A stretch of DNA of 36,469 bases, from the NCBI GenBank assembly GCA_964564435.1, contig CAZMAT010000019.1, positions 1 to 36,469 of the forward strand, written 5' to 3'. Every line of letters starts with the position of its first letter. Position 1 is the stretch's first letter. The notes beneath the pieces were generated by a model, which worked only from the letters and a program-made list of their open reading frames with translations, was not told where the DNA came from and searched no databases. The position numbers and the translations under genes were made by a program. Positions 17,327-26,464 of this stretch are shown here, in pieces. This stretch comes from Fermentibacter sp964564435. Its GTDB lineage: Bacteria > Fermentibacterota > Fermentibacteria > Fermentibacterales > Fermentibacteraceae.

Positions 17327-18618
17327 TCAGCCCGGGAAAGCCGCACCGTAGATCAACCCGGCCGCGGTCGAGAAGGCTATCACCAGCAGGACATACACGG
17401 CTGTCCGTCCGGTTCCGATCACGCTCCTGATCACCAGCATGCTCGACAGGGACAGGGCCGGGCCCGCCAGCAGGAGGGCCAGCGCAGGACCCGATGCCAT
17501 TCCGGACCTCATGGGACCCTGTACGATCGGGACCTCGGTCAGCGTTGCGAAATACATGAAGGCTCCAGAGACCGAGGCCGCCAGGGTGACCGTCAACTGT
17601 GATCCCGAGCAGAGCCTTTCCATGAAGTCGAAAGGGATAATCCCCGGAGAGTCCGACGTCCCGAGCAGGAAGCCGGAGGCGGCCACCCCGGCCAGGAGCA
17701 GAGGCAGGACCTTGATCGTCAGCGAGAGCGACTCCTCGAACCATTCCCGAAGCAGGCCCCCTCCGTTGAAGAGGAGTATCGAGAAGCCTGCCACTCCGGC
17801 CAGGAAAGCAGGTTTGGGATCGTCCGGGACCATGATCGCGAGAGCGATCACGGGCGCGGATACGAGAACCGGTTTCCACCATCGGACCCCGAACCATCCC
17901 ACGAGCATTGCTGCCTCGGCTGCGGCGCACAGGGCGACGATCCCCCAGGAGGCGAACGGGGATACGAAGGACAGGGTCTCCTCGCAGGGGCAACCGGCGC
18001 GCGAGAAGACAAGGACGCCTGTCAGAGCGGCTATGAGCGACAGCGTCCTCGGGAGAGGCACCCCGTCGGGCTCCCGGGTCGCGGCCGGTCCCGCGATCGC
18101 TCCATCAGGGCGCCTTCCGAAGAAGAGGTTCATGCACAACCCGATGGCCATGCCGAGAACGATCGAGAAAACAGCCTCGCCGCACCCAGCCCGGGACCGA
18201 GCACCCTCGCGGACATCACCGCTGCGAGAACGTTGATCGCGGGTCCTGCGAACAGGAAGGTGGAAGCCGGACCGATCCCCGCCCCGGCGCCGAAGATGCC
18301 TGCGAACATCGGCAGGACGGTGCACGAGCACACGGCGAGGAGGCAGCCGGCCAGCGAGGCGGCGGGATACGCAATCCTCCCGGGGGTCGATGGCCCCAGA
18401 TACCTGAGGATGGCCTGCTTCCGCATCATCGCGCTTATGGCTCCTGCAATCAGCAGAGCCGGCAGAAGGCTCGTCACAACATGCAGCTTCGCGTATTCCT
18501 GCAGCAGAGTGAGCGACGTCCCGACCGCCCGGTAGAAACCGGGGCTCCGGAGGGGGGCCGCCCACACCGCGGCCACACCCAGGGTCAGCAACGCAAGCGT
18601 CTTCAGTTCACGCTTCAA
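17327..18618 (-). pseudogene. Predicted permease (DUF318/ArsP-like), split by a frameshift
   Basis: Two frames together make one ~430-residue permease. The first (18618 to ~18190) has helices and the family pattern CLLAVCSCTVLPMFAGIFGAGAGIGPASTFLFAGPAINV, where the Cys-Ser-Cys and repeated Gly/Pro are typical of DUF318 (ArsP-like) permeases. The second, from CGEAVFSIVLGMAIGLCMN to 17327, contains the second half-repeat (GAFMYFATLTEVPIVQGPMRSGM...GPALALLLAGPALS). The join falls at about 18180-18192 (PGLG to CGEAV), where one base appears to be missing. The family exports organoarsenicals or uncharacterised solutes. The first part starts with TTG five bases after GGAGG and overlaps the Cdd1-like gene. 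As written the product is broken; a sequence error is possible. Confidence 0.75.
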
Positions 18619-18919
18619 TGCAGCCTCCGGCGGGGTGTGCCAGCCGCCTCTTCCGCTCCTCCGTGAACTCCCACCAAGGGCGCGGATCGCCGCCCCCCAT
18701 GAACCTTGTGATCGAGATGAAAAGGTCGATCACGCAGGGGTCGAGCCTTGCGCCCGTGCGCCTGCACAACTCGTCGTACATGGCATAAGGGTCGCGGCCC
18801 GCCACCTGGGCGGGTTCGGTGATCCCGAGCAGCTCGAGGTCGGCGGCCATGGCCGGCCCGACGTTGGGCAGGTCGGTGAGGCACGTCATCCGGTTCCGAT
18901 CGACTTTCGACGGATTCAT
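18608..18919 (-). CDS. Helix-hairpin-helix protein, Cdd1 family
   Basis: 103 residues. The segment LTDLPNVGPAMAADLELLGI is a helix-hairpin-helix, a DNA-binding fold. What follows, DPYAMYDELC, then DPCVIDLFISITRFMGGG and PWWEFTEERK, is the conserved pattern of the Cdd1 ('pathogenicity locus') family. Family members are small and usually encoded alone; their role is not established. The stop overlaps the TTG start of the permease, so the two are cotranscribed. A GAGGGG precedes the ATG. Cys residues are present, but I see no zinc site. Confidence 0.85.
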   Translation of the reverse strand: MNPSKVDRNRMTCLTDLPNVGPAMAADLELLGITEPAQVAGRDPYAMYDELCRRTGARLDPCVIDLFISITRFMGGGDPRPWWEFTEERKRRLAHPAGGCIEA

Positions 18920-18968
18920 CCGCGCTCCCCTCCCGGATCCCGCCGGCGGGATCGTCCGAAGGCCGGAC

Positions 18969-19424
18969 CTACGCCCCCAGCCCCCTGAAGTAGACCGTTC
19001 CGCTCTCCCTGTCCACTACCAGCCAGTGAGTCCCGGAGTGCGTCCATGAGTTCTCTACCTCGTCGAAGTAGCAGTCCTTGTCGCAGATCGCTCCGGGAGC
19101 CCAGTCCGGGTCGAATCTGTCGTATCCGGCAGGAAGGTCGAACTCTTCCTCGATGTCGGACCAGTAGACATCCCTGTATCCGGTGGCGATCAGGGAGTCG
19201 ATGCAGTCGCTGGTCGCCGTGAATCTCAGGTAGAGGCTGTAGCCCTGCCATGTGTCGCCGACTCCCTGGAGGTCGCTCACTCCGCCGACGACCGGGGACA
19301 TCAGCACTGCCTCGAACATCTCGCGTGGCGTGTTCGTGGATGTCGGTCCTGGTCCCCCGCAGCCAGCCACGGCGGCCAGTGCGACCGCTGCAAGGATGCC
19401 CATCGACGTACGATCTGCCGTCAC
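18969..19424 (-). CDS. Small predicted lipoprotein
   Basis: About 151 residues starting at a GTG that overlaps the stop codon of the methyltransferase gene (GTGA). The N-terminus MTADRTSMGILAAVALAAVAGCGG has a hydrophobic core and a lipobox ending in GC. The mature part is acidic and aromatic-rich (DVYWSDIEEEFDLPAGYDRF), with a Cys pair (CDKDCYF), and ends in a beta-like segment (GTHWLVVDRESGTVYF). It is probably exported and lipid-anchored. I do not recognise a family. The ORF upstream of this start has a shadow-like composition, which supports the shorter form. Confidence 0.7.
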   Translation of the reverse strand: MTADRTSMGILAAVALAAVAGCGGPGPTSTNTPREMFEAVLMSPVVGGVSDLQGVGDTWQGYSLYLRFTATSDCIDSLIATGYRDVYWSDIEEEFDLPAGYDRFDPDWAPGAICDKDCYFDEVENSWTHSGTHWLVVDRESGTVYFRGLGA

Positions 19425-19858
19425 AGCCACCGTCCGACCTTCCTTCGATACTCCGAGTACGCATTTCCGAAGCCGGAGTGGAGGCGCTCCTCCTCCCGCG
19501 GCACCACGATCCGGTCGATCAGGAGCATCACCGGGACCAGTAGAACGAGGGCGGCCGGGCTCCCGGCTGCCAAGGCTAAGCCGGCATAGATCATCGCCGA
19601 TCCGATATAGGCCGGATTCCTCGACCTGGAGTAGATCCCGGAAGTCACCAGAGCCTCCGCCGTGTGAGAAGGTTCGAAGGGAGTGCCGGCGCGGCGGAGA
19701 GCTGCCGCAGCGGAAGCCAGGATAACAGTTCCGGTCGAAACGAGGATGATTCCGCAACCTGCGGCGATCCGCGGATCGATCGGGATACTCAGATGCAGGA
19801 GAAGGTCAGCCGCGAATCCGAGCACGAGCCCGGCCAGGAACAGGATCCCCGGCTGCAC
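19421..19858 (-). CDS. Isoprenylcysteine carboxyl methyltransferase (ICMT)-like membrane protein
   Basis: 145 residues with about four hydrophobic helices. The second half shows the ICMT/PEMT signature: SGIYSRSRNPAYIGSAMIYAGLAL, a hydrophobic helix, then REEERLHSGFGNAYSEYRRKVGRWL. The RNPxY, REE and FGxxYxxYxxxVxRW motifs form the SAM-binding part in this family. Bacterial members methylate unknown small or lipid substrates rather than prenylated proteins. A GTG start follows an AGAGG. It lies 6 bp after the zinc-ribbon/L7-L12-like gene and overlaps the lipoprotein gene, so these three form an operon. Confidence 0.85.
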   Translation of the reverse strand: MQPGILFLAGLVLGFAADLLLHLSIPIDPRIAAGCGIILVSTGTVILASAAAALRRAGTPFEPSHTAEALVTSGIYSRSRNPAYIGSAMIYAGLALAAGSPAALVLLVPVMLLIDRIVVPREEERLHSGFGNAYSEYRRKVGRWL

Positions 19859-19864
19859 GCCTCT

Positions 19865-20404
19865 TCAGCCCTTGCCGGTGGGCTTTCCGGTCGTCGATCT
19901 GGCCAGCCGGAAGATCAGGATGAAAAGCGAGACGAACACAATCGACATGGGAAGCGCCACCCTGACGGCATCGACCTCACCCGAGGAGGCCTCCCCCCCG
20001 GAGAGCCTCATCAGAAGCCATTCGGCCAGGCCCGGCGAGAAGCCGACGAGGGCTATCCAGGCCGCGAAGAGCGCTATCAGAACGGGGCACGGCCAGAGCT
20101 TCGGCTGCGGAACCTCGACTCCGGCGCCCTTCGCCATGGCATCCACGGCGTCCTTCGCATCCTTCAGGGAGGCGCCGGTGCTCTCGCGGTAGAGCTTGAT
20201 GGCTTCGATGTACTGCCCCTCGGCGATCATCGTCCTGACGCGTTCGAGGTTCTCGGAGGTGATGAGATTCGGCTCCGACCTGCCTGGCTCGTCGTCCCGT
20301 ATCGTAACCTCGGTACCGCAGTAGCCGCAGACGATGGTGCGCGAACCGGACACGACCTGCAGGCTTCCGCCGCACTTGGGGCATTCGTGGGTCTCGACAG
20401 CCAT
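19865..20404 (-). CDS. Zinc-ribbon, L7/L12-C-terminal-like and transmembrane fusion protein
   Basis: 179 residues from an ATG six bases after AAGGGG. A zinc ribbon opens the protein (ECPKCGGSLQ, then VCGYCGTEV). The middle part (EGQYIEAIKLYRESTGASLKDAKDAVDAM) follows the pattern of the ribosomal L7/L12 C-terminal domain (I/V-x-LYR-x-x-T-G-x-S-L-K-x-A-K-x-x-V). This is also found in many small bacterial proteins as a protein-interaction module. The rest holds two hydrophobic helices (LIALFAAWIALVGF and ALPMSIVFVSLFILIF). It is probably a membrane protein with a cytosolic binding module. The partner is unknown. It is the first gene of its operon and lies opposite the prolyl oligopeptidase gene. 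Confidence 0.75.
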   Translation of the reverse strand: MAVETHECPKCGGSLQVVSGSRTIVCGYCGTEVTIRDDEPGRSEPNLITSENLERVRTMIAEGQYIEAIKLYRESTGASLKDAKDAVDAMAKGAGVEVPQPKLWPCPVLIALFAAWIALVGFSPGLAEWLLMRLSGGEASSGEVDAVRVALPMSIVFVSLFILIFRLARSTTGKPTGKG

Positions 20405-20685
20405 TCGCAGCCCCTTTCCGGGTTGAAACCGATCCGTTCGACGATTCGGATGGAACATGATGAAGAACGATACGGAGGGGAATGGATCGCCAGAATGTGC
20501 CCGAGAGGGACGATCCTTGCCGCATTGTCTAACAGAACCTATCTGGTTGTCGTCTCGACAGATGGCCGGAATCGGATGCTCCCGGGCCGAACCGGTTGTT
20601 CCCGGGGACCCCTGGAGACGGTGCAGAGTATTCCATATTGATTGACCACGACAGGCAGCTCCACCGGAGAGAGGGAGGATCCGAC

Positions 20686-22752
<2,067 letters not shown>

Positions 22753-22900
22753 CGGTATCGCTCCTCAGGATAGACGGCTTCCCCCGTCTGCAAGGGGCAG
22801 GTCTTCCAGACACGTCAGACGAACACCTGCAGAGTTTTCACAGGCCTGGATTGTGAACCGGCTGGGCTGATGAGGGATCGAGGTCTCCAGGTTATCGACG

Positions 22901-23323
22901 TCAGGCCTCGACTCTGAAGCTCGTCGATCTGAAGCTGCTGTAGTACCGTCCGTCGGTGGCGGTAAACTTCAGTACTGAGTAGTCCGGATCATCGATCCCC
23001 TGGGCATAGTAGCGCTCGTCGCCGTCCCTCCAGACGGTCCTGCGTGTCTCCTCGTCGCGGAGGACCTCCATCGTGCCTCTGAGCATGACTCCTCTGTAGG
23101 ACTCTCCGTCGAAGAAGTAGACGCATGCCCTGGGATCGGCGAGATACTGCCCCACTCTCATCGATGAAGTGTTCGTCGTGAAGAGGATCGTCCTGATCCC
23201 CTGCCTCGACCTGGGTGGCAGCATGGCCTTGGTGTTGGGGAAGCCCTCGCTGTCCACGGAGCTGATGAGTGCGGCGCCAGCGCCGTCTATCAGGTCGCCG
23301 ACAGTCTTCTCCGGATCGAACAT
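22901..23323 (-). CDS. Pyridoxamine 5'-phosphate oxidase family (split-barrel) protein
   Basis: 140 residues starting at an ATG six bases after AAGGAG, so the longer upstream reading is rejected. The sequence LISSVDSEGFPNTKAMLP, TILFTTNTSSMRVGQYLADPRACVYFFD and GVMLRGTMEVLRD follows the FMN-binding split-barrel fold shared with pyridoxamine 5'-phosphate oxidase. The short length and lack of the full substrate site suggest a general FMN- or F420-binding member, not the true PdxH. It faces the prolyl oligopeptidase gene across 148 bp. Within that gap, an imperfect hairpin (AGACGG...CCGTCT near 22773-22790) might terminate transcription. Confidence 0.85.
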   Translation of the reverse strand: MFDPEKTVGDLIDGAGAALISSVDSEGFPNTKAMLPPRSRQGIRTILFTTNTSSMRVGQYLADPRACVYFFDGESYRGVMLRGTMEVLRDEETRRTVWRDGDERYYAQGIDDPDYSVLKFTATDGRYYSSFRSTSFRVEA

Positions 23324-23369
23324 CAGGCTCTCCTTCCGCACACGCAACGCTCCTCACGACCGACAATCC

Positions 23370-23801
23370 TCACAAATCCCGTATGAATGCACCCCGGACC
23401 ACCCAGAGATGGAAAAGGGCCCAGATCGAGAACGGGACGAACGGCAGGAAGAGCAGTGCGCCCGGGCTGATTCCCCCGCTGTGGATGTCCCGGCACCAGA
23501 TCACAGTCATCGAGTAGAGCCAGAGGGCATTCACGATCTGTGCCGCAAGCCAGCCCCAGGGGCGCATGCGCAGCAGCCCGGCGATGCTTGCGATCAGCGC
23601 GGCCTCGGCCCAGACGAGGTCTCCTATCATGAATCCGAAGGTCGACGACAGCGCGCCCTCTTCAAGTCCCGCGGGTGGGGTGTCGACTGCGAACAGGCGC
23701 AGGAAGACGAGCCCCCAGAACGCCGGGGTGAGAATCGCCCCGATGGAGTTGACGACAACTATCGCGGTTATCCCGCGCTGTCTCGAAACGTGTCCGGGCA
23801 T
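23370..23801 (-). CDS. Four-helix membrane protein, unknown function
   Basis: 143 residues with four hydrophobic helices (around ITAIVVVNSIGAILTPAFWG, DLVWAEAALIASIAGLL, WGWLAAQIVNALWLYSM and ALLFLPFVPFSIWALF). Between helices one and two is a short loop with Pro/Gly/Glu, typical of DoxX-like or small integral membrane proteins. The ATG is preceded by GGAGG at five bases. It shares a 160-bp intergenic region with the divergent secreted protein at 23964. I do not recognise the family. Confidence 0.7.
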   Translation of the reverse strand: MPGHVSRQRGITAIVVVNSIGAILTPAFWGLVFLRLFAVDTPPAGLEEGALSSTFGFMIGDLVWAEAALIASIAGLLRMRPWGWLAAQIVNALWLYSMTVIWCRDIHSGGISPGALLFLPFVPFSIWALFHLWVVRGAFIRDL

Positions 23802-23963
23802 GAACGCCTCCGATGCTTTTCGTCACACTTCGTCTCTTTTCATGATCATCGCCTTGCCGCGGAACGTCAAGCATGCCTTATCTCAACAGCCGGCTCCGAG
23901 GGCGGGAGGCTCCCCCGATCTCCATGTTCGTGCATGTTACTCCAGCACAGACGGGGGGTCGAA

Positions 23964-25295
23964 ATGCGCTGGTCAGTACTCGTGGCCGCTCTTCTGCCTT
24001 TCTGGGTACAAGGAGACGCCGGATACCTCGGCTCGGTGGTGAGAGGTCCGTCGGCGCTCTCCGATTCTGGGCCTACGGTCAGGATGCTGGCCCAGGACGT
24101 GCTGATCAGCGTCGACCGCAGCAAGTACGAGATGACGGGATGCTTCCTCCTCCATTCGCTATGTGACGAGGGCATCGTTTACATGTACTTCCCGGTGGAC
24201 ATCATCACACCCTTCGTCCCCGTGCTCTACTCCTCGACCGATCCAGATGCTTTTCTCGAAAGGGTCGACGTGACGGTCGACGGCGCCCGGGCCGAGGTGT
24301 TCCCGATGTTCGTCTGCGAGTGGGACCCTTCCGAAGAGCACTCCCTCCCGTGGGAGTCGGTCAGGGAGATGACCAGACCACTCTTCCCGGACGAGCCCGA
24401 TGTGGGAGAGCCTTTCTACGCGACGAGTATCCCCACATGGGAACAGGTGACCGACTCCTGTATGGAATGGGAGGCAGGCCTGCCGGGAATCCAGAGCCAG
24501 GCGCTGAACGCCTCCTGGTCGGCCGTATTCGGTGAGGACGACACCGTGCTCGTCGAGTACCACGTGACGGGGCGCATGACGAAGGACTACGAATCGACCA
24601 TGTCCATCCTCTGCTATCCGCTGCAGACGGGGTCGACGTGGTCGGGATCCATCGGCAGCGGCAGGGTGACGGTCGTTCCATCCGGGTTCGCCGACCTCGG
24701 AGAGATATCCTTCATCGTCGGCTCCATGCTCCCGGAAGCGGCAGAGCTCCCTCCGAGTGCCTTCGAACCTCTTCCGGAGATCGCGGGACACGACGCGTTC
24801 ACGGCCACCAGGCTCTCCGGCATGACGGGAGAGCAGTTCCCGGGCGGCTTCAGCTGGAGCTTTTCCGACTTCGAGCCCTCGGCGGTCCCCGAGGGCTGGC
24901 GGGGGCTGTTCCCCGGCCTCGGCGATATGTACGCGGTGGTCGCGGACAGCGTGAGGGAGTGGCGGACTTCGGAATCCGCACCGAGACCTGTGGGCTGGGG
25001 CGGATCGTTCATCTATGCCTTTCTCTCCGACAACCCTCCCGAAAGGCTGACTGTCATCGAACTGGACGGCGTGCCGCTCCACGACTCACCGGACCCCGAC
25101 GCCCCCGTGATCTCCCTGCTGCCGGTGAACACCGTGCTGACGGTGATCGAGACGCGCGGACCCTGGATCCTGGTTGACTGCAGCCCCTACGACATAGTGA
25201 ACTATGAGCGGATGGGTCCCCTTCACGGCTGGATCGAACTCCACCGTACCGGCGGAGACGGATTGTCGAGGCCCGCCGCCCTGCCGATGCTCTGA
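23964..25295 (+). CDS. Secreted protein with C-terminal SH3-like domain
   Basis: 443 residues starting at an ATG five bases after a run of G (GGGGGG) that can act as ribosome site. A signal peptide (MRWSVLVAALLPFWVQGDAG) leads into a large beta-rich domain of about 330 residues with many Ser/Asp/Glu/Trp residues, not recognised. The last ~75 residues (DGVPLHDSPDPDAPVISLLPVNTVLTVIETRGPWILVD...HGWIELHR) follow the bacterial SH3 pattern (LxxxPDxxAPVI...LxxxtxLxVIexrgxW..V). SH3 domains commonly bind cell-wall peptides. It is probably a periplasmic or surface protein; the precise role is unknown. Confidence 0.75.
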   Translation: MRWSVLVAALLPFWVQGDAGYLGSVVRGPSALSDSGPTVRMLAQDVLISVDRSKYEMTGCFLLHSLCDEGIVYMYFPVDIITPFVPVLYSSTDPDAFLERVDVTVDGARAEVFPMFVCEWDPSEEHSLPWESVREMTRPLFPDEPDVGEPFYATSIPTWEQVTDSCMEWEAGLPGIQSQALNASWSAVFGEDDTVLVEYHVTGRMTKDYESTMSILCYPLQTGSTWSGSIGSGRVTVVPSGFADLGEISFIVGSMLPEAAELPPSAFEPLPEIAGHDAFTATRLSGMTGEQFPGGFSWSFSDFEPSAVPEGWRGLFPGLGDMYAVVADSVREWRTSESAPRPVGWGGSFIYAFLSDNPPERLTVIELDGVPLHDSPDPDAPVISLLPVNTVLTVIETRGPWILVDCSPYDIVNYERMGPLHGWIELHRTGGDGLSRPAALPML

Positions 25296-25334
25296 GATCC
25301 GCCGCCGGAGCCGGCCCCGCCCCGGTCAGGCCTG

Positions 25335-25748
25335 TCAGTCTGCGCGGTAGATGGTGTACTCGCCCGGTGCCCCGGGGATGATCCGGAACGTCTGGGACGC
25401 CAGCGTATGAGGGTCGGTCGCTTCGAGGACGATAACGGTCTCCGTGCCGATCTCGAACACGGGGGTCCCGATGGAGAGCGGCCCGTCCGGACCGATTCCG
25501 GATACCTGCTCCGAGAAGACGATCCGGGAGCCTGAATCCTCCGTCGCATCCGCAAGCCACTGGAGATGGACGGTCGACTCGACGACCTCGAATCCGTAGT
25601 TCCCGACCACGACACGGTAATGGCCCGCGACTCCGTCCGACTCCCAGAATCCGCCGCTCGCGACCGATGAGACGTTCGGATCGACCAGGGGAGCCTGGAC
25701 GGAGCCTGCGTCAAGCATCAGCAGGGCTGACAGGAGTGCCGCGTGCAT
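25335..25748 (-). CDS. Small secreted protein, unknown function
   Basis: About 137 residues. Two adjacent ATGs follow GGAGGG; the second (25748) has workable spacing and is taken as the start. A short signal-like N-terminus (MHAALLSALLMLDAGSVQA) is followed by a beta-rich mature domain with Ser, Thr and acidic residues (HYRVVVGNYGFEVVESTVHLQW, FEIGTETVIVLEATDP) and a final FRIIPGAPGEYTIYRAD. It is probably exported. No family is recognised. The stop lies 39 bp from that of the plus-strand gene at 23964, so the two genes converge. Confidence 0.65.
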   Translation of the reverse strand: MHAALLSALLMLDAGSVQAPLVDPNVSSVASGGFWESDGVAGHYRVVVGNYGFEVVESTVHLQWLADATEDSGSRIVFSEQVSGIGPDGPLSIGTPVFEIGTETVIVLEATDPHTLASQTFRIIPGAPGEYTIYRAD

Positions 25749-25784
25749 CATCCCTCCGGAAGGCTGCGGGGCACGGGTGTCACC

Positions 25785-26183
25785 TCAGACGAAGTCGATG
25801 CTGCTCGCCGAGGCCGACACGACGTAGCAGCGCTCGATGTTGGACCCCTCGTCGGCGGGGACCATGAAGAACCCGGACCTGCCGGGCTGATAGCCCTGCG
25901 TGGTTCCCAGCAGCACCTCGCCGTCCCTGAACACGACCCTGATCTTCCGCCCAATCGGGGGATGCGCGGGATCGAAGGACTTACGCTCCATGTGGCGAGG
26001 GTCGCCCTCGAGATCCTTGACGAAGAACACCGCCTTCAGCTCGCTGATCTTCACTGTCAGCGGACCCTTCTCCCCCGGCTGGGAGGAGGGTATGACGTGG
26101 AACGATTCCTTGTTGGGCAGGAAGTCCGAGGTCTCGCCCTTCAGGATGCGTCCGTCCGAGTATCTCGCCACGACCCTGTTCAT
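25785..26183 (-). CDS. DUF6982-like small protein
   Basis: 132 residues. The sequence (YSDGRILKGETSDFLPNKESFHVIP, ISELKAVFFVKDLEGDP, IGRKIRVVFRDGEVLLGTTQGYQPGRSGFFMVPAD, NIERCYVV) matches a conserved pattern I associate with DUF6982-type proteins, common in FCB-group candidate phyla. They are soluble, beta-rich and of unknown function. A repeated motif (DGxxLxGxTxxFxPxxxxFxxxPxxx and DGEVLxGTTQGYxPxxxGFFxxPAD) suggests an internal duplication. AGGGGG precedes the ATG. It is divergent from the C25 protease gene across about 280 bp that contain palindromic CCCGGG segments near 26350. Confidence 0.8.
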   Translation of the reverse strand: MNRVVARYSDGRILKGETSDFLPNKESFHVIPSSQPGEKGPLTVKISELKAVFFVKDLEGDPRHMERKSFDPAHPPIGRKIRVVFRDGEVLLGTTQGYQPGRSGFFMVPADEGSNIERCYVVSASASSIDFV

Positions 26184-26464
26184 CAGATACCCCCTGCATG
26201 GACGATGCCTGACCCGAACGCTGAAGCGCCGCCGCCGGGAACCCCGCCCGGCGATCCTCGCGAACCCGGCTCCGAGCAGCCGGATTCAGCTCGCACGCAT
26301 CATCATGGCGCTCCATTCCCCCGTCAAGCGCTACGCGGTGTGCGCGATCCCGGGCCATGAACCCGGGGGGGAGCGTCTTTCGGGAGCAGGTGCGGGTAGC
26401 TGCCTTCCGGGATCGCACCTATGTTCTGTCAGTGGTTTTGTCCGGGCATGACGGGAGGAAGTCG

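Noticed and set aside
20596..20685. Upstream extension of the prolyl oligopeptidase
   Set aside because: The TTG at 20686 has GGGAGG at seven bases and opens with the family's usual N-terminus; the upstream reading lacks a ribosome site.
22773..22790. Rho-independent terminator between convergent genes
   Set aside because: Only a six-base stem and no T-run; mentioned as a possible hairpin but not listed as a terminator.
23169..23963. Long upstream extension of the SH3-tailed protein (to 708 residues)
   Set aside because: The upstream part is antisense to two genes and has odd composition; the signal peptide directly after the ATG at 23964 marks the true start.
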